From Firmicutes bacterium CAG:95 (GTDB lineage: Bacteria; Bacillota; Clostridia; Lachnospirales; Lachnospiraceae): a stretch of DNA of 22,889 nt. The stretch covers positions 2,976 through 25,864 of the forward strand of contig FR902967.1 of NCBI GenBank assembly GCA_000438155.1, written 5' to 3'. Shown one piece after another: positions 6,615 to 14,838 of this stretch. Below the pieces are notes generated by a model. The model saw nothing but the letters and a program-made list of their open reading frames with translations, was not told the DNA's origin and did no database searches. Each line of letters starts with the position of its first letter. The stretch's first letter is position 1. Made by a program: the position numbers and the translations under genes.

Positions 6615-7265
6615 TTATCCTCCATTTCGTACTGTTGTAATAAACTTCTCCGGGCAATCATTATGAAAAAGAGCTGTTCCGACAATAATTCCATCTGCAC
6701 CATATTCACGGCATCTTATAGCATTTTTTAAGTTAATTCCGCCATCTACACATATTTCCGGTTTCTTTTCCCATGAATATGTAATCTGATGAAAACGCAT
6801 TATTTTTTCAAGTACATTTTCACAAAACACGGAACCGGCCTGTCCTGGTTCAACACTCATAAATGTAACTATGTCACACATCTGAAAGAGTGATTCTTTT
6901 CCTTCCACCGGTGTATTTGGCCCAATAGCTACTCCGACTTTTTTTACGTAATAACGTGCCTGCTCTATGAGGCTTTTTATATTTTCTGCTGTTTCATACT
7001 GCATAACAAGTCGATCCATTCCACATTTTGAAAAACATGAAATTCCTTTTTCATAGTTACATAGCATCATGTGACAATCTAAAGGAAGCCGTGTGTATGA
7101 GCGGATAGCTTCTATCATGCGGGGAGAAAATCCTATATCTGACACAGCATCCAATTCCATAATATCCAGATGCAGGGCATCAACACCCCATTTCTCAACT
7201 CTTTTTACTTCTTCCTGAATGTATCCATGATTTGCAGCAAGCATAGATGGCATTATTTTTATCAT
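6615..7265 (-). CDS. Ribulose-phosphate 3-epimerase family enzyme
   Basis: A 216-residue TIM-barrel epimerase of the RPE/allulose-6-phosphate 3-epimerase family. Expected metal and catalytic residues are present: H32 and D34 (LHLDIME), H65 (DCHMM) and D174 (CVDGGI). The phosphate-binding regions 'MSVEPGQAGS' and 'GIIVGTALF' are also there. The usual 'DGxFVPN' loop after the first metal site is replaced by ELDAVSDIGF, suggesting altered substrate preference. The ATG at 7265 (MIKIMPSML) is preferred because it matches the family N terminus and has GGAAG 9 nt upstream. An in-frame ATG at 7280 would overlap the LacI gene end. It probably inverts C3 of the phosphorylated ketose to give xylulose-5-phosphate or fructose-6-phosphate. 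Confidence 0.8.
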   Translation of the reverse strand: MIKIMPSMLAANHGYIQEEVKRVEKWGVDALHLDIMELDAVSDIGFSPRMIEAIRSYTRLPLDCHMMLCNYEKGISCFSKCGMDRLVMQYETAENIKSLIEQARYYVKKVGVAIGPNTPVEGKESLFQMCDIVTFMSVEPGQAGSVFCENVLEKIMRFHQITYSWEKKPEICVDGGINLKNAIRCREYGADGIIVGTALFHNDCPEKFITTVRNGG

Positions 7266-7270
7266 ATTAG

Positions 7271-9511
7271 CTACTTCCATTCATGTATCATTGTGTATAT
7301 CTGTTCCTGGCAGTTCTGAAGCATTACTTCAATTTCACATTTATTCTGTAAAACTGCCTGAAGACCATCTGCGATAATATTTTCTATGGTATAATTGTTA
7401 ATATACGTACCTTTCACATTTCTGAGACTTTCTCTTTGATGTTCCATTTTTACATAATCACCCAGTGACTCGTTCCATGGATAAATAGTCTTAATCTGCT
7501 CATTCATGCAGACAGACTGCTTCGGCATGAAACCTCCCAAAATACTACATTGCATTGCATGTTCTTCTGTTGTAATCCATTTAATAAACGAAAATGCTTT
7601 TTCCGGATTTTTGCATCTGCTGTTGATTGTCAGGAGCCATGCTCCAATGAGTGAATATTTACCCGGAAGCACGGACACACCTATGTTATCTCCCACACAC
7701 CGAAATCCGGAATCCAAAATACTTTTAAAATGTCCACTATAAGTATTAATCATTGCAATATTGCCTTTGGCAAACTCTGCAATCTGTTCATTTTCCATTA
7801 AATCCCATATATCCGGATATGAATAGGCATATGTGTCCTTTAGATTTGATACCGCACGTATATTTTGGACAGAATTCATAACAACTTTTGTTTTATTCAT
7901 AATTTCTGCATGAAAGCTCCATTGTCTTGGAAAAAACTCTTGTATAATTCCATTTGGTTTCTTCCCTTGCAGGCAGGTTCCATATTCCGTGGGTGAATGT
8001 TCAAAATACTGCCTGGTAAAAAAACGTGCCAGTAAATTATACTCTGTCCAGGTTGCAGGCAGATTCATTTCCAAACCATTTATTTTATAAAAAGCTCTTT
8101 GCAAGGCCGGACTTGAAAACAAATCTTTTCTATATAATAGCAATTGTGTCATGCTTACAATAGGAATACCCATAATATCTCTATTTCTTCCCTGTATTTT
8201 ATTCCATATATCCGGGACAAAACTATGTACATATTCCAAGTCCTGTGTCAAAAAAACATTTAGGGGAAGTACACACTTAATCTGTCTAAAATATTCAATC
8301 CAGGGAGAATCCATCATATATATATCATAATAGGAAGAACCTTCTTCGTGTTGCTTCATAATCTCATCATACAATTCCTGCTGATAATTAAATACTTTGG
8401 TTTCTATTGTAATTCCCGTTTCACGGGTAAACCCCGGAATTAATTTAAGGATAGCTGAAGACATTGCATTAGCCGTAAGTAACAAGCGTAACTCGCCACC
8501 TGATATTGCCCCTTTTTCTATTAATGGTTTTCTTTTAGGCAATTCTGTTGGAATTACCATCTGCAAATTTTCATTGGCAGTTGGTTTCCTGATAAATTCC
8601 AACATTAATTGTGCACATTTTCGTCCGCCATAAATTGCTCTCCTGGGAATAGGATGAATCATTGGATTCATCTGACAGCTATTCCATCTATCTCCTGTTG
8701 GTACATAAATCTGTACATTCTCTACACCCTTGACGGAAAACATCTCTAACACACTGTCCAAAATCCGTTCGCTTGTCAAAACTAAATATTTTGGAAAAAC
8801 GGATATCCCATCAAAAACTTCCATAATGTCCACAAAAGACTGTATTTCACTAAACGAAACCTCACATTGCTTTAACTCTTCTTCCGTATAATTATGCTGT
8901 AACAAAGCATTCTGTGCACCTACAACAAAATCCCGTTCTGAGCTGAAGGATACTTCTCCAGTAATGAGATAAATATCTGATATATCACAGCCTCCATCCA
9001 GTAAACTATTAAATATTCCCCGGGATAAGCTGCGGTTATCAAAAACCACACTGGAAAAATTTAATTCATCCACGGTCCGTTCTATAAAGACAACTGGAAT
9101 TCTTGCATCTACCGCTTTTTGGTAGTAGCATATATCTTTAAAGGAAGTTACTGCAAAAATGCCACAGACCCCCAGACTGATAAATTCATCAATAGCATGT
9201 TGCTCCCTATTTGGAATGTCACCGGTCGTTCTTGATATAATGTAAAATCCATATTCAGATAATTCTCTTTGAATTCCTTCTAAAATATCCTGATAAATTC
9301 CTAAAAAAGTAGGTACAATTACTCCAAGAAACTTTACTCCGTTGGATTTCAGATTTCTTGCAAGCATATTCGGCTTATAATCCAATTTCTCAATTGCCTC
9401 ATACACTTTCTGATAAGTTTCCTCACTCACAGACGCCTTATTATTCATTATATTGGATACGGTCGCAATGGAAACACCTGCTTCTTTTGCAACATCCTTA
9501 ATTGTCGGCAT
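7271..9511 (-). CDS. LacI-type regulator fused to a MalE-type solute-binding domain
   Basis: A 746-residue fusion, about twice the length of a LacI regulator (330-350 aa). Residues 1-60 are a classic LacI HTH and hinge ('TIKDVAKEAGVSIATVSNIM', then 'DYKPNMLARNLKS'). Residues 61 to about 335 are the type 1 periplasmic-binding-protein core ('FLGVIVPTFLGIYQDILEGI', ending near 'GRKCAQLMLEFI'). From about 345 to the end is a family 1 extracellular solute-binding fold: 'GITIETKVFNYQQELYDEIM', 'DIYMMDSPWIEYF', 'GIPIVSMTQLLLYRKDLF', 'FAKGNIAMINTYSGHF', 'NPEKAFSFIKWITTEEHAMQ'. No signal peptide or membrane helix is present, so the protein should be cytoplasmic and bind DNA. It may integrate two ligands. 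It lies inside the operon it probably controls, between permease and epimerase. Confidence 0.85.
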   Translation of the reverse strand: MPTIKDVAKEAGVSIATVSNIMNNKASVSEETYQKVYEAIEKLDYKPNMLARNLKSNGVKFLGVIVPTFLGIYQDILEGIQRELSEYGFYIISRTTGDIPNREQHAIDEFISLGVCGIFAVTSFKDICYYQKAVDARIPVVFIERTVDELNFSSVVFDNRSLSRGIFNSLLDGGCDISDIYLITGEVSFSSERDFVVGAQNALLQHNYTEEELKQCEVSFSEIQSFVDIMEVFDGISVFPKYLVLTSERILDSVLEMFSVKGVENVQIYVPTGDRWNSCQMNPMIHPIPRRAIYGGRKCAQLMLEFIRKPTANENLQMVIPTELPKRKPLIEKGAISGGELRLLLTANAMSSAILKLIPGFTRETGITIETKVFNYQQELYDEIMKQHEEGSSYYDIYMMDSPWIEYFRQIKCVLPLNVFLTQDLEYVHSFVPDIWNKIQGRNRDIMGIPIVSMTQLLLYRKDLFSSPALQRAFYKINGLEMNLPATWTEYNLLARFFTRQYFEHSPTEYGTCLQGKKPNGIIQEFFPRQWSFHAEIMNKTKVVMNSVQNIRAVSNLKDTYAYSYPDIWDLMENEQIAEFAKGNIAMINTYSGHFKSILDSGFRCVGDNIGVSVLPGKYSLIGAWLLTINSRCKNPEKAFSFIKWITTEEHAMQCSILGGFMPKQSVCMNEQIKTIYPWNESLGDYVKMEHQRESLRNVKGTYINNYTIENIIADGLQAVLQNKCEIEVMLQNCQEQIYTMIHEWK

Positions 9512-9548
9512 AATCCTATCCCATTCCCTCCTGCGTGCTATTTACCTG

Positions 9549-10586
9549 TCATGCTTTTTTCCATTTAAACTTTTTAAAACTTCCGGAATGAACACTGATA
9601 ATCATAACCATAAGTAAAGTCAACCCCCATGCCAATTGCTTCAAATATGGATTTATGGAAGGGAACATATTTAAGCCTGACGAAAAGCACTGAAGAATTA
9701 ACGTTGCCAGTACAACGCCTCGTACCGTTCCAAAACCTCCAGCCGGCAAAACACCTCCGAGAACAACTATCAGAATAGACTGCATGGTGTATGAACTTCC
9801 AAAATCAGGTCGTGCTGAATTCATTCTTGCCAGCATGATAAGTCCCGAAAAGGAAGCAAGGATTCCTCCCATAATATGAGCCTTAGTTATAATTACACGA
9901 TTATCCTGCCCCGCAAACTCAGACGCTTTGTTACTGGTTCCCATCATTCTTAGTCGAAGACCATATGTACTTTTACTCATAAGAAAAGAACATACAAGTA
10001 CAGCTATGATATATATGCATAACGGTGTTGGAATAAAACCCAGTATTTTTCCAGAGCCTATCCTGACATATATCTCTGGTACTCCCGTGATAGCTTTACC
10101 CTTTGTAATAATCATTCCAAGACCTGCAAATACCTGCATTGTTCCCAATGTTGCAAGCATAGCCGGTACTTTTAAAACGGAAATCAAATACCCATTCAGG
10201 ACACCACACAAGGTCCCTATAATCATGCAGACAGGTACACATAATACTATTATTCCTGCAATTGCCGGCTCCGACATACCGGTTTCTGCACAGGTAATCA
10301 GGATTTTGGCACACACAATCGCCGAAAGATTGGCTACACCAACTAAGGACAAATCAATTCCACCCGCGATCATAGCAAACATTACTCCCAATGCAATCAA
10401 TCCATACTCTGGAAACTGATATGTCATAGCCTGAAGATTATTGATTGTTAAGAACATAGACGGTCTTAATATACACATGGTCAGAAACAAGACTATGAGC
10501 AATATGACCTGTTTACGCACGCTGTCACCCATTGAATTCATCCGGGTTTTTACTTTTATTTTTTTCAAAAAATTATTAACCATCAT
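9549..10586 (-). CDS. Sugar ABC transporter permease, RbsC family (second)
   Basis: A 345-residue integral membrane protein with 8-10 hydrophobic helices, of the carbohydrate-uptake-transporter-2 (CUT2) permease family. Family signatures are 'AMIAGGIDLSLVGVANLSAI', 'GYLISVLKVPAMLATLGTM' and 'VLGGVLPAGGFGTVRGVVL', the last giving the contact region with the ATPase. It starts 5 bp after the first permease with GAGGG upstream. Two different permease genes beside one double ATPase recall the AI-2/rhamnose transporters, where a heterodimer forms the channel. Gaps of 4-38 bp to its neighbours support a single mRNA. Confidence 0.85.
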   Translation of the reverse strand: MMVNNFLKKIKVKTRMNSMGDSVRKQVILLIVLFLTMCILRPSMFLTINNLQAMTYQFPEYGLIALGVMFAMIAGGIDLSLVGVANLSAIVCAKILITCAETGMSEPAIAGIIVLCVPVCMIIGTLCGVLNGYLISVLKVPAMLATLGTMQVFAGLGMIITKGKAITGVPEIYVRIGSGKILGFIPTPLCIYIIAVLVCSFLMSKSTYGLRLRMMGTSNKASEFAGQDNRVIITKAHIMGGILASFSGLIMLARMNSARPDFGSSYTMQSILIVVLGGVLPAGGFGTVRGVVLATLILQCFSSGLNMFPSINPYLKQLAWGLTLLMVMIISVHSGSFKKFKWKKA

Positions 10587-10591
10587 AAACG

Positions 10592-11617
10592 CTAACCCTC
10601 TATCTGCTCTTCTTTTACAGCTGTTCCTTTCTTTCTCGTTTTGCTAACCTGGAGTGCTGCTACTCCAGTTCCCAGAACAATCAACATTCCCAGGAAGAAC
10701 TTCTGCCAGTAATTTGGAATACCCATTAACTGTAAGCTATTGTTTACAATTACAAATAATGAAGTTCCAAGTAGCACCCCCGTAATACTTCCGGCTCCTC
10801 CAGTAGCTTTTGTTCCTCCAAGAATAACTGCTGCTATAACTGTCATGTCCATGCCAGAAAATGTATTAGGATGGCATGTATCCATTAAAACTACTCTTGT
10901 CATGGCTGTAAGTCCGGCAATAAAACCTGCGAATCCATAAATGAAAAGATAAACCCGGTTTACTTTGATACCAATTCTTTCTGCAGAACTGACATCTCCT
11001 CCAATTGCAAAAATACTTCTTCCCATTGTCGTTTTTTGCATAATGAACCATACCAGAACAACCAGTCCTGCAAACAATAAAAATACAATAGGAAGACTTC
11101 CTGCCATGCCCGCTTTCTGGCTATATGTTTTAATCAGCATTACTTTTGCAAACTTCTGAATTGGTTCTGGCATGGTAGGAATCTCATGCGCATTCAGAAT
11201 TCCGAATAAAATGCCTGTACATATCGAACAGGTTCCCAAAGTCACAATCAATACCGGAAATCTATATTTCATAATAATGAACCCATTTATCAATCCCAGA
11301 ACCGTTCCAAACGCACAGGAAATCAAAAAGGCTACTATAACATTTCCCGTAAAATTGACGGCCTTCAATATAATAATTGTACTATACATACTAAGTGCCG
11401 CAACATACGGAAAAGATACATCACAGCCTCCTGATATCATTACAATATATTCTGCCAGTCCTAACATTCCTGGAACAATCATTGCACGTAAAATATCAAG
11501 AATATTATTTGACGTAAAAAACAGACCACTTCTCATTTCAATAAAAAATGCTAAAAGGAAAATCAGGCAAGCTATATAAAATTCATTTTTTTTATAAAAT
11601 TTACTTTTTGTTTTCAT
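10592..11617 (-). CDS. Sugar ABC transporter permease, RbsC family (first)
   Basis: A 341-residue multi-spanning permease of the CUT2 family, the partner of the permease just downstream. It shows 'YIVMISGGCDVSFPYVAALS', 'NGFIIMKYRFPVLIVTLGTC', 'FAIGGDVSSAERIGIKV' (the conserved cytoplasmic loop touching the ATPase) and 'AVILGGTKATGGAGSITGVL'. The short cytoplasmic N terminus before the first helix is basic (KTKSKFYKKN). The C terminus ends in a charged tail. Order (ATPase, permease, permease) and spacing match LsrACD/RhaTPQ-like systems. Substrate specificity lies mainly in the binding protein and cannot be deduced from the permease. Confidence 0.85.
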   Translation of the reverse strand: MKTKSKFYKKNEFYIACLIFLLAFFIEMRSGLFFTSNNILDILRAMIVPGMLGLAEYIVMISGGCDVSFPYVAALSMYSTIIILKAVNFTGNVIVAFLISCAFGTVLGLINGFIIMKYRFPVLIVTLGTCSICTGILFGILNAHEIPTMPEPIQKFAKVMLIKTYSQKAGMAGSLPIVFLLFAGLVVLVWFIMQKTTMGRSIFAIGGDVSSAERIGIKVNRVYLFIYGFAGFIAGLTAMTRVVLMDTCHPNTFSGMDMTVIAAVILGGTKATGGAGSITGVLLGTSLFVIVNNSLQLMGIPNYWQKFFLGMLIVLGTGVAALQVSKTRKKGTAVKEEQIEG

Positions 11618-11635
11618 TAATAAACGCCTCCGGAT

Positions 11636-13132
11636 TTAAGAATTTGAACTCATTAATGCATACAGTTCCTCTTCTGAAGTTTCTACATTTTCCAGTTCCT
11701 TAATAATTTGTCCCTTATTCATAACAAATATCCTGTTGCAATTTGCATAAACCTCCGGAATATCATCAGAAATAATAATAATTCCCATGTTTTTTGAAGC
11801 AAGTTTTCTGAGAATATCATGAATATCATATTTAGCCGCAATATCTACACCCACTGTCGGACAGTTGAATATCATTATATCCGGATTGCATGAAAGCCAT
11901 CTGGATATAACTACTTTTTGCTGATTTCCCCCAGAGAGAAATTTAGATGCTTTGTCAATATTATCCGTAGCAATGTCCAGCTGCTTTACATACTCTTCTG
12001 ACACCTGTTCCATTTTTTTCTTTTCAAGCTTTCCAAATCGGCCACTGTATGCTTTCAGATTAGCAATTCCGACATTCCAGTTAATACTTTGTGGCAAAAA
12101 CAGACCTTCTGACAAACGGTCTTCTGGAACATACCCAATCCGGTTTTTCATTGCCTCCAGAATTGATGTTATCTGTATAACTTTACCATTTTTTAATATT
12201 TTTCCATTATCTGCTGGCTTTACACCAAACAAGGACAAAGCAAGTTCTGTACGCCCAGAGCCAAGTAATCCTACAATTCCAAGTATTTCACCCGGATATA
12301 GAGAAAAATTCACATTTTTGTAAAAGCCTTCCATGGACAAATCTCTGACTTCCAACAACGGGTCTCCTGTCTTGCAGACATTCATTACAAATTGCTTCTC
12401 ACTTAGCTGTCTGCCTGTCATATAAAAAATAAATTTTTCTCTTGTAATGGAAGCGGCATCTGTCGTAATAACCTTTTTCCCATTTCTGAGAATAGTAAAT
12501 TCTTCTGCTATTTCAAAAACTTCTTCTAATTTGTGACTGACAAATAATGTTGAGACTCCCTTCTTTTGCATTTTATGTATCAAGGCAAATAAGTTTTTTA
12601 CCTCCTTTTGTGTTAATGCAGTTGTAGGCTCATCAAAAATTAACAATTTTGCATCATTTAAAAGTGCACGGCAAATCGCCACCATCTGTTTTTCTGCCAC
12701 ACTTAAGTTTTCTACTATTTCGGATAAATCAGCTTTTAACCCTATCTCTTGTGCAATCTTTGCAGCGTTTTGTCGTTTTTTCTTATTATGTGTAAGCTTT
12801 TGCTTTTCCGCTACTGTCTGTCCAAAAATTATATTTTCAGCTACAGTCAGATTTGGAAAAACCGAAAAATCCTGATATATTATCTGAACACCCTGCCGAA
12901 CAGATTCGGCAGGGTTCAGTTTATGATACAGGTTTCCATTCAGCATAATCTCTCCGCTATCCGGCTGATACACACCTGATATTACTTTGATTAGTGTTGA
13001 CTTTCCGCTTCCGTTTTCTCCCATAAGACAGTGTATCTGCCCTTCTTTCACACACAGATCCACATTATCCAGTGCATGGACACCTCCAAAAGCTTTGCTG
13101 ATTCCTTTTAGACAAAGTATATTTTTACTCAC
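11636..13132 (-). CDS. Sugar ABC transporter ATP-binding protein, RbsA/MglA type (two NBDs)
   Basis: A 498-residue protein with two tandem nucleotide-binding domains, typical of CUT2 transporters. NBD1 has Walker A GENGSGKST (38-46), signature 'LSVAEKQ' and Walker B 'LLIFDEPTTALT'. NBD2 has the usual degenerate Walker A 'GLLGSGRTE', signature 'LSGGNQQKVVISRWL' and 'DIMIFNCPTVGVD' in place of the classic DEPT, again normal for this family. The start is GTG at 13132 with GGAGATG upstream; the family N terminus (NILCLKGISKAFGG) follows directly. It energises uptake with the two downstream permeases. A perfect 10-bp hairpin (12891-12914) lies inside the NBD1 coding sequence. Confidence 0.9.
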   Translation of the reverse strand: MSKNILCLKGISKAFGGVHALDNVDLCVKEGQIHCLMGENGSGKSTLIKVISGVYQPDSGEIMLNGNLYHKLNPAESVRQGVQIIYQDFSVFPNLTVAENIIFGQTVAEKQKLTHNKKKRQNAAKIAQEIGLKADLSEIVENLSVAEKQMVAICRALLNDAKLLIFDEPTTALTQKEVKNLFALIHKMQKKGVSTLFVSHKLEEVFEIAEEFTILRNGKKVITTDAASITREKFIFYMTGRQLSEKQFVMNVCKTGDPLLEVRDLSMEGFYKNVNFSLYPGEILGIVGLLGSGRTELALSLFGVKPADNGKILKNGKVIQITSILEAMKNRIGYVPEDRLSEGLFLPQSINWNVGIANLKAYSGRFGKLEKKKMEQVSEEYVKQLDIATDNIDKASKFLSGGNQQKVVISRWLSCNPDIMIFNCPTVGVDIAAKYDIHDILRKLASKNMGIIIISDDIPEVYANCNRIFVMNKGQIIKELENVETSEEELYALMSSNS

Positions 13133-13173
13133 CTGTTCACATCTCCGTTTCCAAGTTTCTCAAAATTCCATAA

Positions 13174-14238
13174 CTAGAAATTATATTCTTCCATATTATC
13201 TTTGGTTACACATACCCAGCCAGAACCCATTAAAATCTTTCCTGTTTCATCCAGAGTCATGCTGTTATATCCATCGATACCAAGGTCCACTCCGTCTTTG
13301 ATTTCTTCACCATTTAATATTTTTACAGCCAAATCACACATTGCATATACGGAAATGGCCGGATCCCAAAGTGTAAAATTCGTCATTGTGCCATCTTCAA
13401 TATATTTTCTTGAAGAAGATGTCGTAGATGTTCCTGTTGTAAATACCTGACCAACTAATCCCAACTCTTCAATAGCCTTTGCAGAACCCGGAGCATCAAA
13501 AGAACTTGAACCCAAAATACCCTTTAAATCCGGATATTTTTTCAACAATTCCTTTGCTCTCTCATAAGCACCTTCCTGGCTATCTTGTGATTCCACTCTT
13601 TCCTCTTCGACCAGCTCCATATCCGGATAAGCCTCCTTCTGATGTTCAATAGCAGCATCAATCCATGCATTATGGGACGATGTTGTAAGGAAAGACACCA
13701 TACAAACATATTTTCCTTTGTATCCCATCTGCTCAGCCAGTAAATCCATCATATAAGCACCATAGTCTTTTTCTGTAAAAGCTTCTACATCATAATCAAT
13801 ATTAGTCAGCGTGGAGCCTTCATGTGCAATAACTATAATTCCATTTTCACGTGCTTTCTTTAACACTGGTTCTAAAGCCTCAGGAGCAATGGGAATAATA
13901 CATAATGCATCAATCCCCTGTGCAATTACATCCTCAACAACCTGAACCTGCTCTGCCGCATCCACAGATGTAGGGGCTTTCTGAAACACTTCGTACCCTG
14001 TGTCTTTGGAAAACATCTCTGCTCCTTCTGCTGAACGAATATACCATGGCGAGGACGATTCTCCTGCAACTACACCAATTTTATATGTATTCTTTCCTGT
14101 TGCAGAATCATCCTCTTCATTTTGAGATAATGTTGGTGGATCAGAAACTGTTTTTTCTGATCCACACGCTGTTAATCCTACCACCAGCATTGATAATGCA
14201 ATAGTTATTGAAACCATTTTTTGTAACCCTTTTTTCAT
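13174..14238 (-). CDS. Sugar-binding lipoprotein of the ABC transporter (LsrB/RhaS-like)
   Basis: A 354-residue extracellular substrate-binding lipoprotein. It has a lipoprotein signal peptide (MKKGLQKMVSIT..., lipobox LTAC with Cys25), a short acidic Ser/Asn linker, then a type 1 periplasmic-binding fold: 'YKIGVVAGESSSPWY', 'VVEDVIAQGIDALCIIPIAP', 'GILGSSSFDAPGSAKAIEEL', 'NFTLWDPAISVYAMCDLAVK'. The overall pattern, including WDP followed by a helix, resembles autoinducer-2 and rhamnose binding proteins (LsrB, RhaS) more than ribose-binding RbsB. It is the first gene of the operon, with GGAGG upstream of the ATG and a promoter about 100 bp further up. Its ligand sets the specificity of the pathway and is not identified. 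Confidence 0.85.
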   Translation of the reverse strand: MKKGLQKMVSITIALSMLVVGLTACGSEKTVSDPPTLSQNEEDDSATGKNTYKIGVVAGESSSPWYIRSAEGAEMFSKDTGYEVFQKAPTSVDAAEQVQVVEDVIAQGIDALCIIPIAPEALEPVLKKARENGIIVIAHEGSTLTNIDYDVEAFTEKDYGAYMMDLLAEQMGYKGKYVCMVSFLTTSSHNAWIDAAIEHQKEAYPDMELVEEERVESQDSQEGAYERAKELLKKYPDLKGILGSSSFDAPGSAKAIEELGLVGQVFTTGTSTTSSSRKYIEDGTMTNFTLWDPAISVYAMCDLAVKILNGEEIKDGVDLGIDGYNSMTLDETGKILMGSGWVCVTKDNMEEYNF

Positions 14239-14297
14239 GTGTTATCCTCCAATTTTTATCAGTTTCATATTCTCCTACAAGCCTGCCGACAGCTTCA

Positions 14298-14330
14298 TAA
14301 ACACATCATGCTCAAACATTTTTGTGTTTA
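14298..14330. promoter_or_regulatory. Inverted repeat at the operon transcription start
   Basis: TAAACAC at 14298-14304 and GTGTTTA at 14324-14330 are inverted copies around the predicted start point. This could be an operator or a small hairpin in the leader mRNA. Spacing is wider than for a standard LacI operator. Confidence 0.3.
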
Positions 14331-14337
14331 ATGTAAC

Positions 14338-14364
14338 ATTATCATACCCCTTTTTGTATTTCAA
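14338..14364 (-). promoter_or_regulatory. Probable promoter of the sugar operon
   Basis: On the minus strand TTGAAA (14364-14359) and GATAAT (14343-14338) are separated by 15 bp, a little short of the ideal 17. A start near 14331 gives a leader of about 90 nt before the lipoprotein gene. It is the best promoter-like sequence between the gene and the IS remnant. Confidence 0.5.
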
Positions 14365-14385
14365 TTCGTCTGAGTGAACTATTCC

Positions 14386-14400
14386 ATGAAACGTTTTACT
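14386..14400. promoter_or_regulatory. Candidate LacI-family operator
   Basis: The segment ATGAAACGTTTTACT is an imperfect palindrome around AAACGTTT (14389-14396), with the central CG typical of LacI-family operators. It lies about 25 bp upstream of the -35 box of the sugar operon, so the LacI fusion protein encoded within the operon is the natural candidate ligand. CcpA cre spacing does not fit. Confidence 0.4.
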
Positions 14401-14403
14401 AAA

Positions 14404-14610
14404 TCAATAAAGTAAGTCAACAACCACCAGTTGTACTGGTGGTTTGGTATTAGCCCTCAAAAGGGCATTTTTACTGCTCGCCCAAAAGAGCGGTATCGCA
14501 AGCACTTTTACCGGCCTGCTATAAAGCGGTACTTCTTGCATCTTCTTGCCTTGATGTTCCTCTTCCTGCTCTTTTATATACTTTTGTACTGCTTCATCTG
14601 TGATATTAGG
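14404..14610 (-). mobile_element. IS200/IS605-like remnant (tnpA C-terminal codons plus right end)
   Basis: A minus-strand frame open from just after a TGA reads NITDEAVQKYIKEQEEEH..., which resembles the C terminus of IS200-type Y1 transposases ('...EEAVxxYIxxQ'). Downstream on the same strand are two strong hairpins, GCCCT/AGGGC (14453-14466) and AACCACCAGT/ACTGGTGGTT (14422-14444), the latter like the subterminal hairpins that TnpA binds. The catalytic HUH and tyrosine parts of the gene are absent, so the copy cannot move itself. It abuts the promoter region of the sugar operon. Confidence 0.5.
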
Positions 14611-14705
14611 TCAAATCAAAGTACGAAGCTGAAAAGGAAAAAAGGCAAGATCCAAGTAATATCAAGGAATTCTGCCACTATACTTTTCTTTAAGTCGAAA
14701 ATGGA

Positions 14706-14792
14706 ATTATGCATATTCATCCGCAATATATCAATCACGTTTTCATATATTGTGGATGAATATCATTCAAATACACTATTTAGTTATATGAA
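14706..14792. repeat. 87-bp dispersed repeat with palindromic core, copy 2
   Basis: The same unit as at 2731-2816, in the same orientation. It starts ATTATGCATATTCATCCGCA and ends AGTTATATGAA. Here the inner palindrome is degraded: GATATATTGCGG of copy 1 is TCATATATTGTGG, with one inserted base. Flanks beyond the unit differ, so the duplicated segment has clear borders. Together the two copies bracket the sugar operon and the IS remnant. From 14611 to 14705 I see no supportable gene. Confidence 0.75.
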
Positions 14793-14838
14793 TCTTTTTG
14801 ACACACACTATATACATATCACTCTTTAGAATACATCT

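Noticed and set aside
9928..10419. A 163-codon plus-strand ORF opposite a permease
   Set aside because: The composition is the complement of a hydrophobic membrane gene (I/P/T rich); no ribosome site and no family resemblance.
14386..14400. CcpA cre site upstream of the sugar operon
   Set aside because: The central CG is one base out of place relative to the cre consensus; a LacI-type operator fits better.
14431..14829. A 132-codon plus-strand ORF with a hydrophobic centre (LLALMFLFLLFYILLYCF)
   Set aside because: It reads antisense through the IS200-like remnant and the palindromic repeat, has no ribosome site and mixes unrelated segments; the hydrophobicity comes from T-rich sequence.
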